18,657 nucleotides of DNA from Prevotella sp. UBA6994 (GCA_002449845.1 DJXW01000019.1:212344-231000); one strand, 5' to 3'. Numbered from the stretch's first letter, positions 1 to 6,070 are shown. Notes: generated by a model not told the origin, from the sequence alone. Program-made: numbers and translations.

Positions 1-10
1 TTGTTGATTG

Positions 11-203
11 ACCATTGACCATTGACCATTGAGCATTGACCATTGGCTGGCGCGTCGGAAGATTGACCGTTGCTAATTGACCATTGAGCATTGGCTGGCG
101 CGTCGGAAGATAGACCGTTGTTAATTGAGCATTGACCATTGCCCATTTTTCCGATGCGCCAGCCAATGGTCAATGTTCAATGTTCAATGTTCAATGGTCA
201 ATG
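11..203. repeat. Heptad-repeat inverted repeat behind glucosaminidase gene
   Basis: The left arm has five 7-bp units (ACCATTG three times, AGCATTG, ACCATTG) at 11-45. The right arm has the reverse-complement units (CAATGGT, CAATGTT three times, CAATGGT, CAATG) at 164-203. Next to the heptads is GGCTGGCGCGTCGGAA, present twice directly (45-60 and 93-108, inside 39-bp copies at 42-80 and 90-128, period 48, two mismatches) and once inverted. Positions 34-60 match the reverse complement of 149-175 at 26 of 27 bases. The right arm ends one base before the stop codon of the minus-strand gene, so its RNA could fold into a long stem at the 3' end. There is no U-tract. It looks like a dispersed intergenic repeat that may also act as a transcript end. 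Confidence 0.85.
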
Positions 204-204
204 A

Positions 205-1122
205 TTAATAAACTCTCAGCTTATCTCCAACCTTGATTTGGTAATCCTTATCCAGTTTATTCTTCTTGTACAACGACTTCAATCGGATGCCATACATCTG
301 CGCAATGGAATACATGCTCTCTCCTGGCTTCACCACGTGAGGACGGTTCTTGAATTGCTTGAGCGCTTTCTTCTGTTTCTTCTTCAAGTAAATTACCTCA
401 CCCTCTACCAACGCATCCTTCTTGTTGCGTTCATTATACTTGGCAATCTTGCGGTATGAGAGTTCTGTCTCTTCGCCAATCGACTTAAACGTATCGCCCT
501 TGCGTGCGTGGATGTAATAATTCTTATTATATATGTGTATGGGATGAAGCCCGATTCTCGCCTCTGCTGGTTCTATCGCCCCCGAATGGTGAGCCAAGAA
601 CTTGTCGTACTTCTTGGCGTGGTCGTATTGGTTCAGTTGGTACAACTCGATGATTTGAATGAGCTTGTTGGCATATTGGGGATTGGTGGCATATCCGCAA
701 GCCTTGAGCCCTTTCGCCCAACCCTTATAGTCGGTACGCCTGAGCTTGAACAACCTGCTGTAGCGTTGCGAGTTGGAAAGAAACTTACTGTGATCCTCAA
801 AGCTCTCTATCGCATCCTTATACGCGCGAAAACACTCATTCGTCTCGTCATCGTCATGATACACCTTTCTTCCTGTCCATCCGTGACACTTGATGCCGAA
901 ATGGTTGTTGCCCTTCCTGCATAGCTCGCTTTGTCCTGCACCACTCTCAAAGAGTCCTTGTGCAAGTGTGATACTGGCAGGGATGTTGTATCTCAGCATC
1001 TCGTAAATGGCCAGATTCTTATATTCCTCGATATAATCTTGGTATTTTTGATTGTATCTCATCTGGGAAAATCCAGACAAGGCAAAAGACAAAAATAACA
1101 AGAACGTGACAGTCCTTTTCAT
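205..1122 (-). CDS. Secreted N-acetylglucosaminidase (GH73) with two LysM domains
   Basis: Predicted peptidoglycan hydrolase that cleaves glycan strands next to N-acetylglucosamine, acting in the periplasm or at the cell surface. The 305-residue protein starts with a signal peptide (about 1-20, MKRTVTFLLF then LSGFSQ). A GH73 domain follows (about 30-170): ITLAQGLFESGAG with the likely catalytic Glu59, then NNHFGIKC and the late YATNPQYANKLI motif. Two LysM-type peptidoglycan-binding repeats fill the C-terminus (about 205-250 and 262-305; the second carries HVVKPGESMYSIA). The reading frame is open to 1191, but the Met at 1122 is preferred because it begins the signal peptide and lies about 22 bp after a TAnnTTTG box. 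It is divergent from folK and ends in the repeat at 11-203. The family is clear; which bond it cuts and its role in division or turnover are inferred. Confidence 0.85.
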   Translation of the reverse strand: MKRTVTFLLFLSFALSGFSQMRYNQKYQDYIEEYKNLAIYEMLRYNIPASITLAQGLFESGAGQSELCRKGNNHFGIKCHGWTGRKVYHDDDETNECFRAYKDAIESFEDHSKFLSNSQRYSRLFKLRRTDYKGWAKGLKACGYATNPQYANKLIQIIELYQLNQYDHAKKYDKFLAHHSGAIEPAEARIGLHPIHIYNKNYYIHARKGDTFKSIGEETELSYRKIAKYNERNKKDALVEGEVIYLKKKQKKALKQFKNRPHVVKPGESMYSIAQMYGIRLKSLYKKNKLDKDYQIKVGDKLRVY

Positions 1123-1144
1123 GTAAATATGATTTATATGAATA

Positions 1145-1152
1145 CAAAAGTA
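1145..1152 (-). promoter_or_regulatory. -7 promoter box of glucosaminidase gene
   Basis: The minus strand reads TACTTTTG, an exact TAnnTTTG. It lies 22 bp before the chosen ATG (1122) and supports that start over the upstream in-frame Met at 1191. A TTTG occurs 23 bp further upstream, slightly beyond the usual 19-21 bp, so the -33 element is uncertain. Confidence 0.5.
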
Positions 1153-1205
1153 TGTAAAATCGCAAAAAAACGCATCAAATCCGAATGGCATTTAAGAATA
1201 ATTAG

Positions 1206-1214
1206 TAATTTTGC
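1206..1214 (+). promoter_or_regulatory. -7 promoter box abutting folK start codon
   Basis: TAATTTTGC is an exact TAnnTTTGC and is followed with no gap by ATGATG, the first two possible start codons. If the element is centred near -7, transcription starts at about 1216-1218 and the mRNA has essentially no leader. No TTTG is seen at the -33 distance. Confidence 0.5.
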
Positions 1215-1619
1215 ATGATGGTTCATTCAAGAGAAATCATATTGGCATTGGGTTCCAATTCTGAACAAGAGGCTTCCATGGTCAAGGCAAGGGCTTTGCT
1301 CTTGGCTCTTCTGCAACATGTTAGCTTCTCTGAAAATGTTTGCACTGAGCCCATCGGCATTCAATCGCCTCACTTTCTCAATTGCTTGGCTGTTGCCACC
1401 ACTTCCATGTGCTTGACAGATTTGGTTGCTGCTCTCAAGAAGGTGGAACACCTTTGCGGCGACACGGTGGAACAGAGAAGGATGAACGTGGTGAGGATGG
1501 ATATTGACATCTTGAAGTACGACACGGAGAGATTGCATGAGAAAGACTGGGAAAGGCAATATGTCATGGATATGCTCAGGCAATTGAAACCTGAACTGTT
1601 GGACAATCCACTCTCATGA
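1215..1619 (+). CDS. folK: Short HPPK (FolK)-family protein
   Basis: Homologue of 6-hydroxymethyl-7,8-dihydropterin pyrophosphokinase, the cytoplasmic folate-pathway enzyme that transfers pyrophosphate from ATP to the pterin. Visible family features are the N-terminal ILALGSN, TEPIGIQSPHFLNC in the pterin-binding region, and the metal-binding pair in RMDIDIL (Asp96, Asp98). A C-terminal HEKDWERQ..LKPEL aligns with the His115/Arg121 region of the E. coli enzyme (PHYDMKNR..IAPEL). At 134 residues it is shorter than E. coli FolK (159), and the RWGPRTLDLD segment is replaced by RRMNVVRMDID, losing the Trp and shifting an Arg. No other folate gene is in view. The true start may be the second Met (1218), given the promoter box just upstream. 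Family membership is likely; that this is the cell's main HPPK is less certain. Confidence 0.7.
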   Translation: MMVHSREIILALGSNSEQEASMVKARALLLALLQHVSFSENVCTEPIGIQSPHFLNCLAVATTSMCLTDLVAALKKVEHLCGDTVEQRRMNVVRMDIDILKYDTERLHEKDWERQYVMDMLRQLKPELLDNPLS

Positions 1620-1644
1620 AAAGATATTAGAAAAAACTACAGAT

Positions 1645-2919
1645 ATGAAGAAGGTCTTATTACTTTGTTTGGCGGCTCTTGGCAGCATCACGTCTTGGGC
1701 GCAACGCTTTGACGATTATTTCGTGGACAAGACGTTACGAATAGACTACAACTTTGCGGGTGACGTGCATCGGCAGGAGATTTTCGTGGACCAACTCAAC
1801 GTGAGTCCGCATTGGTACGGCAAGCGCCAGCGATTGGCTGAGCTTCCCGTAGAGGGTAATGGGCAGATTACCGTGCGCGACCATCGCACCCAGCAGGTGA
1901 TTTATCGCCATTCCTTCTCTACGCTTTTCCAGGAATGGTTGTCTTATCTGGAGGCTCAAAGCGTGAGAAAATCGTTTGAGAACGTGTTCCTTGTTCCCAT
2001 GCCTAAAGACACGGTTGACATCACGCTCGACCTGCGCAACAACAGGCGTGAGGTAATGGCTACGCTCACCCATCAGGTGGTTCCCGCCGACATCTTGATA
2101 CGTCGCATCGGCGAGTCTCATGTCACGCCTTACGTCACCATCCAAAAGGCAAAAGATTCTCTTCACTGCATCCATATCGCATATCTGGCTGAGGGGTATC
2201 AGAAACATGAGATGTCAACGTTCCAACACGACGTACAAGTAGCTTTAGAGGCATTGTTCGAGCACGAGCCGTTCAAGTCGATGCGTGACCGCTTCCACAT
2301 CGTTGCGGTAGAGGCTCCCTCTCAGGAGAGTGGCACCAGCGAACCAGGGAAGGGTATCTGGAAAAACACAGCCTTGCATTCTCATTTCGATACGTTCTAT
2401 AGTGAGAGATACCTCACCACGTTGCATCTGAAAGAAATGCACGATTGGTTGGCGGGAATTCCCTACGAGCATATCATCGTATTGGTCAATTCTGAACGTT
2501 ACGGTGGTGGTGGCGTGCTCAACTCGTACAATCTCTCTACCACTCACCATCCTAAGTATCGTCCCGTGGTGGTTCATGAGTTCGGACATAGCTTCTGTGG
2601 GTTGGGCGATGAGTATGCGTATGAGATTGAGAAGGTGCCCATGTATCCGAAAGACGTGGAGCCGTGGGAGCCTAACCTCACCACGCTCGTTGACTTCCCT
2701 TCCAAGTGGCAAGACATGATGGAGCAGAACACGCCCGTACCCACACCGCTCACCGATGCGTATATCAATAAGGTGGGTGTGTATCAGGGTGGGGGATACA
2801 ACGTGAAGGATGTGTATCGTCCTTATCAGGATTGCAGAATGCGCACCAACGAGCATCCCGTGTTTTGTCCTGTCTGCCAACGTGCGCTCTCTCGTCTCAT
2901 TGATTTTTATACCAAATAG
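1645..2919 (+). CDS. Secreted M64-family metallopeptidase (IgA peptidase M64 type)
   Basis: The 424-residue protein has a signal peptide (about 1-19, MKKVLLLCLAAL...SWAQ), an N-terminal beta-rich domain (about 20-165), and a C-terminal metallopeptidase domain. The zinc motif HEFGHSFCGLGDEY starts at His311: His311 and His315 would bind zinc, Glu312 would be catalytic, and Asp322 fits the third-ligand position of the extended HExxH(x6)D pattern. This arrangement and the flanking NSERYGGGG..NSYNLSTTHH stretch are typical of MEROPS M64 proteins in Bacteroidetes. It would act in the periplasm or outside the cell. The family name comes from an IgA-cleaving member, but the substrate here is unknown. 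It starts 25 bp after folK with no promoter of its own visible, and the TPR gene follows 9 bp after its stop, so it is probably co-transcribed with both. Confidence 0.85.
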   Translation: MKKVLLLCLAALGSITSWAQRFDDYFVDKTLRIDYNFAGDVHRQEIFVDQLNVSPHWYGKRQRLAELPVEGNGQITVRDHRTQQVIYRHSFSTLFQEWLSYLEAQSVRKSFENVFLVPMPKDTVDITLDLRNNRREVMATLTHQVVPADILIRRIGESHVTPYVTIQKAKDSLHCIHIAYLAEGYQKHEMSTFQHDVQVALEALFEHEPFKSMRDRFHIVAVEAPSQESGTSEPGKGIWKNTALHSHFDTFYSERYLTTLHLKEMHDWLAGIPYEHIIVLVNSERYGGGGVLNSYNLSTTHHPKYRPVVVHEFGHSFCGLGDEYAYEIEKVPMYPKDVEPWEPNLTTLVDFPSKWQDMMEQNTPVPTPLTDAYINKVGVYQGGGYNVKDVYRPYQDCRMRTNEHPVFCPVCQRALSRLIDFYTK

Positions 2920-2928
2920 TCTGCATGG

Positions 2929-3603
2929 ATGAAGAAACTTCTCTTGGTTATAGTAGGGTTCCTGTGTATCTGCTCCATCAACGGTCAGTCTTCTGATACG
3001 GAAATGCTGGGCAAGGCTCTCGACTATTTCCAGGGTGGAAAGTTTCATGAGTCATTGCTCTTGTTTGAGAAGTTGGATAAGAAATACAAGCTCAATCCTC
3101 GCTTCAGGGCATATATGGGTGTGTGTTATTACTATGATTGGGACTATGAGAAAGCGTGTGAGTATTTAGACTCCATGATTCCGCAAATGACTCCTTTCGC
3201 ACCGCACGAGCGGTCGGTGTATTATTATTCCAATGCGGAGAGCCATTTCAATCTAGGACAGTACGACGAGGCGAAGGCGTATTACGAACAGATGCTCAAC
3301 GTGTGTTACGACAATGAGAAGTCTGACGGACTTTATCGCTTGGGCTATTGCTATCTCTTCACGAACGACAGCCTCACGGCATACGAGTATTTTTCTTCGG
3401 CATTGGATTATTACAGACGTTTCCGTATGGGCGACCAGCAGGCTCGCATAGCCCAGCTCGACCGCATGGTGAAGGGCTTCCACGTGGAGATTCCCGACAT
3501 CAATGAAGATGTTCGTGATACCATCCGTAGCAGAATCATCAAGGATATTCACCTCGACGACTTGTTTGAAAACGTGATAGAGGTGGAAGATGAAGCAAGA
3601 TGA
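2929..3603 (+). CDS. Exported TPR-repeat protein
   Basis: A 224-residue protein with a signal peptide (about 1-19, MKKLLLVIVGFLCICSINGQ). Three to four helical pairs of tetratricopeptide type follow at about 25-165, for example ALDYFQGGKFHESLLLFEKL, AESHFNLGQYDEAKAYYEQM and RLGYCYLFTNDSLTAYEYF. The C-terminal 55 residues are acidic and have no recognised domain. TPRs are protein-protein scaffolds, so the likely role is periplasmic and structural, with no enzymatic motif seen. The start lies 9 bp after the M64 stop; an ATG at 2925 is out of frame. This tight spacing between an M64 peptidase and a DUF3298 lipoprotein suggests one envelope-associated transcription unit. The partner proteins are unknown. 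Confidence 0.8.
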   Translation: MKKLLLVIVGFLCICSINGQSSDTEMLGKALDYFQGGKFHESLLLFEKLDKKYKLNPRFRAYMGVCYYYDWDYEKACEYLDSMIPQMTPFAPHERSVYYYSNAESHFNLGQYDEAKAYYEQMLNVCYDNEKSDGLYRLGYCYLFTNDSLTAYEYFSSALDYYRRFRMGDQQARIAQLDRMVKGFHVEIPDINEDVRDTIRSRIIKDIHLDDLFENVIEVEDEAR

Positions 3604-3626
3604 AGTAAAACTTAAATTATAAGATT

Positions 3627-4856
3627 ATGAATAAGAAAACAAATTGGCTGGTAATCCTCACCAGTGCGATGTTCCTTCTCGTAGGATGCACCGCAAAACA
3701 ACAGTCAACGGAAGAGGATGTGGTGAATCGGGTCGCTGAAATCTATCAGCAGGTAGCTGCCACTTATACGAACGATAACGACAACCCAGACTCACGGCGG
3801 TTGGATAGCTTGTATTGCTCCAGCGAGTGGAACCGCCTCACACACGTCATCGACAGCATCGACAGAAACCTCGGTGAAATGGGCTTTTTTGATGCCGACT
3901 ACTGGGTGATGGGACAGGATTACGGGGATATTTCAGCCGACAACATCCGTGTGGAGAATATGGATGCTGATTCTGCCTCTGTCATGCTCCAGCTTCATAA
4001 TATGGGCAATCTCATTCCCATTCGCTTAAAGATGGTCAATGAGCAGGGCAACTGGATGATAGATGATTTCTTGGATGTGAACAACAATGATGATTGGAAG
4101 GCTTCCATGTTGGAGTATATTGCTTACGATGAGGCGGAAATCAAGACCGATTCCATCGGACTGGATAAGAACGATGGCATCGTGGAAGTGAAATTGAGCA
4201 TCGACTATCCCGTGAAAGGCTCTCCTCTGATGCTCTCTGCCTTGCGCCATTTTATCGCCAAGACCATAGGGGCAGACTCTACACAGGTTGATAACAAAGA
4301 CTCTCTGTTGGCTACGGGGTATCGGTTTGGCTACGAAACAATGAGCGAGTCGCGTAAGGAAATGATGTATGATGCCAATGACCAAATCCCTACTTATTTC
4401 ATCTCTTACGACATCAAGAAAGGAACGGAGTCGCTGGACTTTGTCTCATATTTAGTCAATTATGCCGACTATCAGGGTGGGGCACATGGCTCTGCTTACG
4501 CTACCGGCTCCACCTTCACCAAGAAAGATGGTAAGTGTTGGGAATGGGACATGATCAAGGGGAAGGAGAGCAATGGCTTCCGCCAACTCATGAAAGAGGG
4601 CGTGCGCGACTATTTCAGTCAGTTCGAGAAGGGAAAGATCAGCGATACAAGGTTGAAAGATATGCTGCTCATCGAAGAGGATGTCAACCATCTCCCATTG
4701 CCAGCATGGGCTCCTTACCTCTCTGCCAACGGCTTGGTCTTCGCCTACCAGCAATATGAGATTGCTCCTTATGCAGCGGGCATCATCTCGTTTGTCGTTC
4801 CCTACGAGAAAATCAAACCTTACTTGGTGGATGAAATCTTGTCGGTCATTCCATGA
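3627..4856 (+). CDS. Lipoprotein with RsiV-like DUF3298 domain
   Basis: The 409-residue protein has a lipoprotein signal: a hydrophobic segment ending in the lipobox LVGC, with Cys21 as the lipidated residue. The middle (about 25-190) is not recognised. The C-terminal half fits the DUF4163/DUF3298 arrangement (PdaC/RsiV-like): YQGGAHGSAYATGSTF near residue 280, a Phe/Leu-rich helical region, then GLVFAYQQYEIAPYAAGIISFVVPYEKIKPYL near the end. The last block is the hallmark of DUF3298. In other bacteria this fold occurs in the anti-sigma factor RsiV, where it binds lysozyme, and in deacetylase accessory regions. Here there is no transmembrane anti-sigma segment, so an outer-membrane or periplasmic ligand-binding role is inferred only. 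It starts 23 bp after the TPR gene and is followed by a strong hairpin, so it probably ends the unit. Confidence 0.75.
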   Translation: MNKKTNWLVILTSAMFLLVGCTAKQQSTEEDVVNRVAEIYQQVAATYTNDNDNPDSRRLDSLYCSSEWNRLTHVIDSIDRNLGEMGFFDADYWVMGQDYGDISADNIRVENMDADSASVMLQLHNMGNLIPIRLKMVNEQGNWMIDDFLDVNNNDDWKASMLEYIAYDEAEIKTDSIGLDKNDGIVEVKLSIDYPVKGSPLMLSALRHFIAKTIGADSTQVDNKDSLLATGYRFGYETMSESRKEMMYDANDQIPTYFISYDIKKGTESLDFVSYLVNYADYQGGAHGSAYATGSTFTKKDGKCWEWDMIKGKESNGFRQLMKEGVRDYFSQFEKGKISDTRLKDMLLIEEDVNHLPLPAWAPYLSANGLVFAYQQYEIAPYAAGIISFVVPYEKIKPYLVDEILSVIP

Positions 4857-4865
4857 TAGAAAACA

Positions 4866-4892
4866 ATAGCCAGCTCCTTTCGGGCTGGCTAT
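4866..4892 (+). terminator. Strong hairpin after DUF3298 lipoprotein gene
   Basis: An 11-bp stem (4866-4876 with 4882-4892, two G-U pairs) closes a 5-nt loop; the core is AGCCAGC / GCTGGCT. It begins 10 bp after the lipoprotein stop. The bases after it (GGCTTTGTT) are only weakly U-rich, so it may end transcription poorly or protect the 3' end. It also lies just past the 3' end of the minus-strand PepSY-like remnant and could serve both directions. Confidence 0.6.
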
Positions 4893-4912
4893 GGCTTTGT
4901 TGGATGCTTTCG

Positions 4913-5153
4913 TTAGTCATCAAAGCCGATGATCTGCCCATTCTTATTGAATTTAAGATCCAGTTCGTTAGACAATTCTATTTCATATCCATAACGTTCC
5001 TTGTCTATCTTGGTGATGACTGCTCCAGGATGGTTAGCCTTTATATATTGCTGGAAGTTTCTCTACCGGGATAATTCTGTCATCTGCTAAACATGTTGCT
5101 GACTGAAGTACCATGCACATAAGTGCTACCAAAAATAACCTTGACTTTTTCAT
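4913..5153 (-). pseudogene. Frameshifted PepSY-like (DUF2874) small periplasmic protein
   Basis: The minus strand from 5153 begins with a clear signal peptide (MKKSRLFLVALMCMVLQSA, TCLA) followed by DDRIIPVEKLP, then shifts frame and stops at 5034 after 39 residues. In the next frame, protein-like sequence continues to a TAA at 4913: QQYIKANHPGAVITKI, then ERYGYEIELSNELDLKFNK and NGQIIGFDD. Joined, the two parts match the DRxxPVExLP..I...HPG....Y.VxLxNG..L.F...G...FD pattern of PepSY-like (DUF2874) proteins of Bacteroidetes, with one repeat of about 55 residues. The span is 241 nt, one base more than a whole number of codons, so one inserted base (or two lost) near 5055 explains it. A sequencing error is the main alternative. 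Members of the family are small periplasmic proteins of unknown function. A near-perfect promoter lies upstream. Confidence 0.7.
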
Positions 5154-5228
5154 AATTGTATTTTTTAAAATGTGAATAATATGTTTTGTTTTTACTCTTT
5201 ATTTTCTTTTGTTGTTTTGTTTGACATT

Positions 5229-5260
5229 GCAAAAGTAGGAATAAAGCTCATGTGTTCAAA
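5229..5260 (-). promoter_or_regulatory. Near-consensus promoter of PepSY-like gene
   Basis: On the minus strand TTTG (5257-5260) and TACTTTTGC (5229-5237) are separated by 19 bp, an essentially perfect Bacteroidetes -33/-7 pair. It implies a 5' leader of about 70 nt, A-rich, before the ATG at 5153. A fully formed promoter on a broken gene suggests the frameshift is recent or an assembly error. Confidence 0.7.
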
Positions 5261-5287
5261 GTAATTTTTGAAAAAAGCATTGAAGTG

Positions 5288-5347
5288 TATCGGACAGATA
5301 CCCCTTATATCGGACAAATTGCGAAATACCCTTTTTATTTGTCCGAT
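5288..5347. repeat. Three CGGACA boxes, two forming an inverted repeat
   Basis: TATCGGACA occurs at 5288-5296 and again at 5308-5316, 20 bp apart, two helical turns. ATTTGTCCGAT at 5337-5347 is the exact reverse complement of ATCGGACAAAT at 5309-5319, giving an 11-bp stem with a 17-nt loop. Each box is followed by a short C-run (ATACCCC, ATACCC, ATCCC). The boxes lie 28-90 bp upstream of the PepSY-like promoter, so they could be a regulator site, or an intergenic repeat. Confidence 0.6.
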
Positions 5348-5443
5348 GAATCCCTTTTTTTCGCATGGATAAGCATGGAAATATGAAAATCATGGACTGA
5401 AAGGAACTTGCTGTATTTAGGAAAAGACATAAATTCGCAACAA

Positions 5444-5609
5444 CGCAACATCGCAACAACGCAACATTAGTACCTTCAATATTTCTTATTCCCAAAGATG
5501 GTATAATTAAGATTATATATAATAATTATAATTATATTAATATAAAATACTAATCCATGCTATTTTTAATAGTGTGAACCTATCAATGTTGCGATGTTGC
5601 GATGTTGCG
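5444..5609. repeat. GCAACATC inverted repeat around an AT-rich core
   Basis: The arm at 5444-5468 and the reverse complement of 5585-5609 agree at 24 of 25 bases. Each arm is built of short tandem units (CGCAACA / TGTTGCG, 8-9 bp period). The 116 bp between them are very AT-rich and contain no credible gene. It could be a small mobile-element remnant or an intergenic repeat. No target-site duplication was identified. Confidence 0.7.
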
Positions 5610-5618
5610 CTAACTTTG
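5588..5618 (+). promoter_or_regulatory. Possible promoter for the hairpin-array transcript
   Basis: TAACTTTG at 5611-5618 is an exact TAnnTTTG. A GTTG (5588-5591, one mismatch to TTTG) lies 19 bp upstream. Transcription would start near 5622 and run through the hairpin array to the terminator at 5947-5969. No conventional gene lies in that stretch. The -33 box falls inside the right arm of the GCAACATC repeat. Confidence 0.4.
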
Positions 5619-5621
5619 TCT

Positions 5622-5969
5622 TTTTCTGTCTTTTCCTCTATAATTATCTTTTCATATTGCATAAACCATGTATATGCATTGCGTAAATATTCTTTATCCA
5701 CCGTAAACACTGTGTTTTACTTTTTTAACACAAAAGTGGTGATTAAAAAGAATCCATGCATTTAGAAAGACACTGAAAGTGTCTCCGCTCAATAACCTGG
5801 GGTGCGCAGTACCCCAGGCAGACGGTGCGAGTGGCATCGACCCAGAATGGGTCGCCAAGCGCATGGATGGGGCACTCCTTCAGAGTGCATGTTTCCCCCT
5901 TCATTTACTTTCCGCAGGTCCTGCGGACACTACGGTTACCAAGCGGAGACTGCGTTGCAGTCTTTTTGT
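5622..5969 (+). ncRNA. Candidate structured non-coding RNA (hairpin array)
   Basis: Six local hairpins lie in 196 bp: 5768-5784 (7-bp stem, GAA loop), 5796-5818 (8-10 bp), 5838-5854 (7 bp, GAA), 5872-5888 (6 bp), 5911-5927 (7 bp, GTC) and 5947-5963 (7 bp, GTT). Four share a 7-3-7 layout of exactly 17 nt, with unrelated stem sequences, as if shape rather than sequence is kept. The last is followed by TTTTTGTT and resembles an intrinsic terminator. With the promoter candidate at 5588-5618 this defines a plus-strand RNA of about 345 nt. A 65-codon frame at 5779-5976 crosses the region, but its stop lies after the terminator. A DNA-level REP-like palindrome cluster is the main alternative. Confidence 0.4.
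5947..5969 (+). terminator. Intrinsic terminator at end of hairpin array
   Basis: AGACTGC, loop GTT, GCAGTCT forms a perfect 7-bp stem (5947-5963), followed by TTTTTGTT. The U-tract is on the plus strand only, so it would end plus-strand transcription and not that of the minus-strand lyase gene. Confidence 0.6.
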
Positions 5970-5986
5970 TGAATGATGACTAATGT

Positions 5987-6070
5987 CTTAACTCCTTAAC
6001 TCCTTAACTCCTTGAAAATCTCCTTGAATCTCCAGAACTACCAGAAAGTTGAGCGAATGCGAAACTTAAA
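5987..6070 (-). repeat. Dispersed 3'-end repeat, copy behind rhamnogalacturonan lyase
   Basis: Read on the minus strand from 6070, it begins TTTAAGTTTCGCATTCGCTC, identical over 20 bases to 15511-15530. It continues with TAGTTCTGGAGATT, CAAG-rich sequence, AGGAGTTAAGGAGTTAAG and GACATTAGTC, alignable with the second copy over about 90 bp with small gaps. It starts 4 nt after the lyase stop codon, in the orientation of that gene. Confidence 0.8.

Noticed and set aside
11..203. Replication-origin-like iterons
   Set aside because: The heptads resemble iterons in spacing, but there is no DnaA box, replication gene or AT-rich unwinding region nearby. The inverted layout at a gene end fits an intergenic repeat better.
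2245..3048. 267-codon minus-strand frame opposite the M64 and TPR genes
   Set aside because: It spans two well-supported genes on the other strand and has no motif, signal peptide or promoter of its own.
5034..5153. Intact 39-residue small protein instead of a pseudogene
   Set aside because: The following frame continues the same family pattern for 46 more codons to a proper stop, so a broken longer gene explains both halves better.
5256..5495. 79-codon minus-strand frame
   Set aside because: It is made of the CGGACA and GCAACATC repeats and the upstream region of the PepSY-like promoter. It has no signal peptide pattern or family resemblance.
5574..5765. 63-codon plus-strand frame
   Set aside because: It begins in the GCAACATC repeat, upstream of the likely transcription start at 5622, and is AT-rich with no recognisable motif.
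5779..5976. 65-codon plus-strand open frame through the hairpin array
   Set aside because: It consists of palindromic hairpin sequence, its stop lies after the predicted terminator, and it shows no protein motif. Treated as non-coding, with some doubt since it starts with ATG and is uninterrupted.
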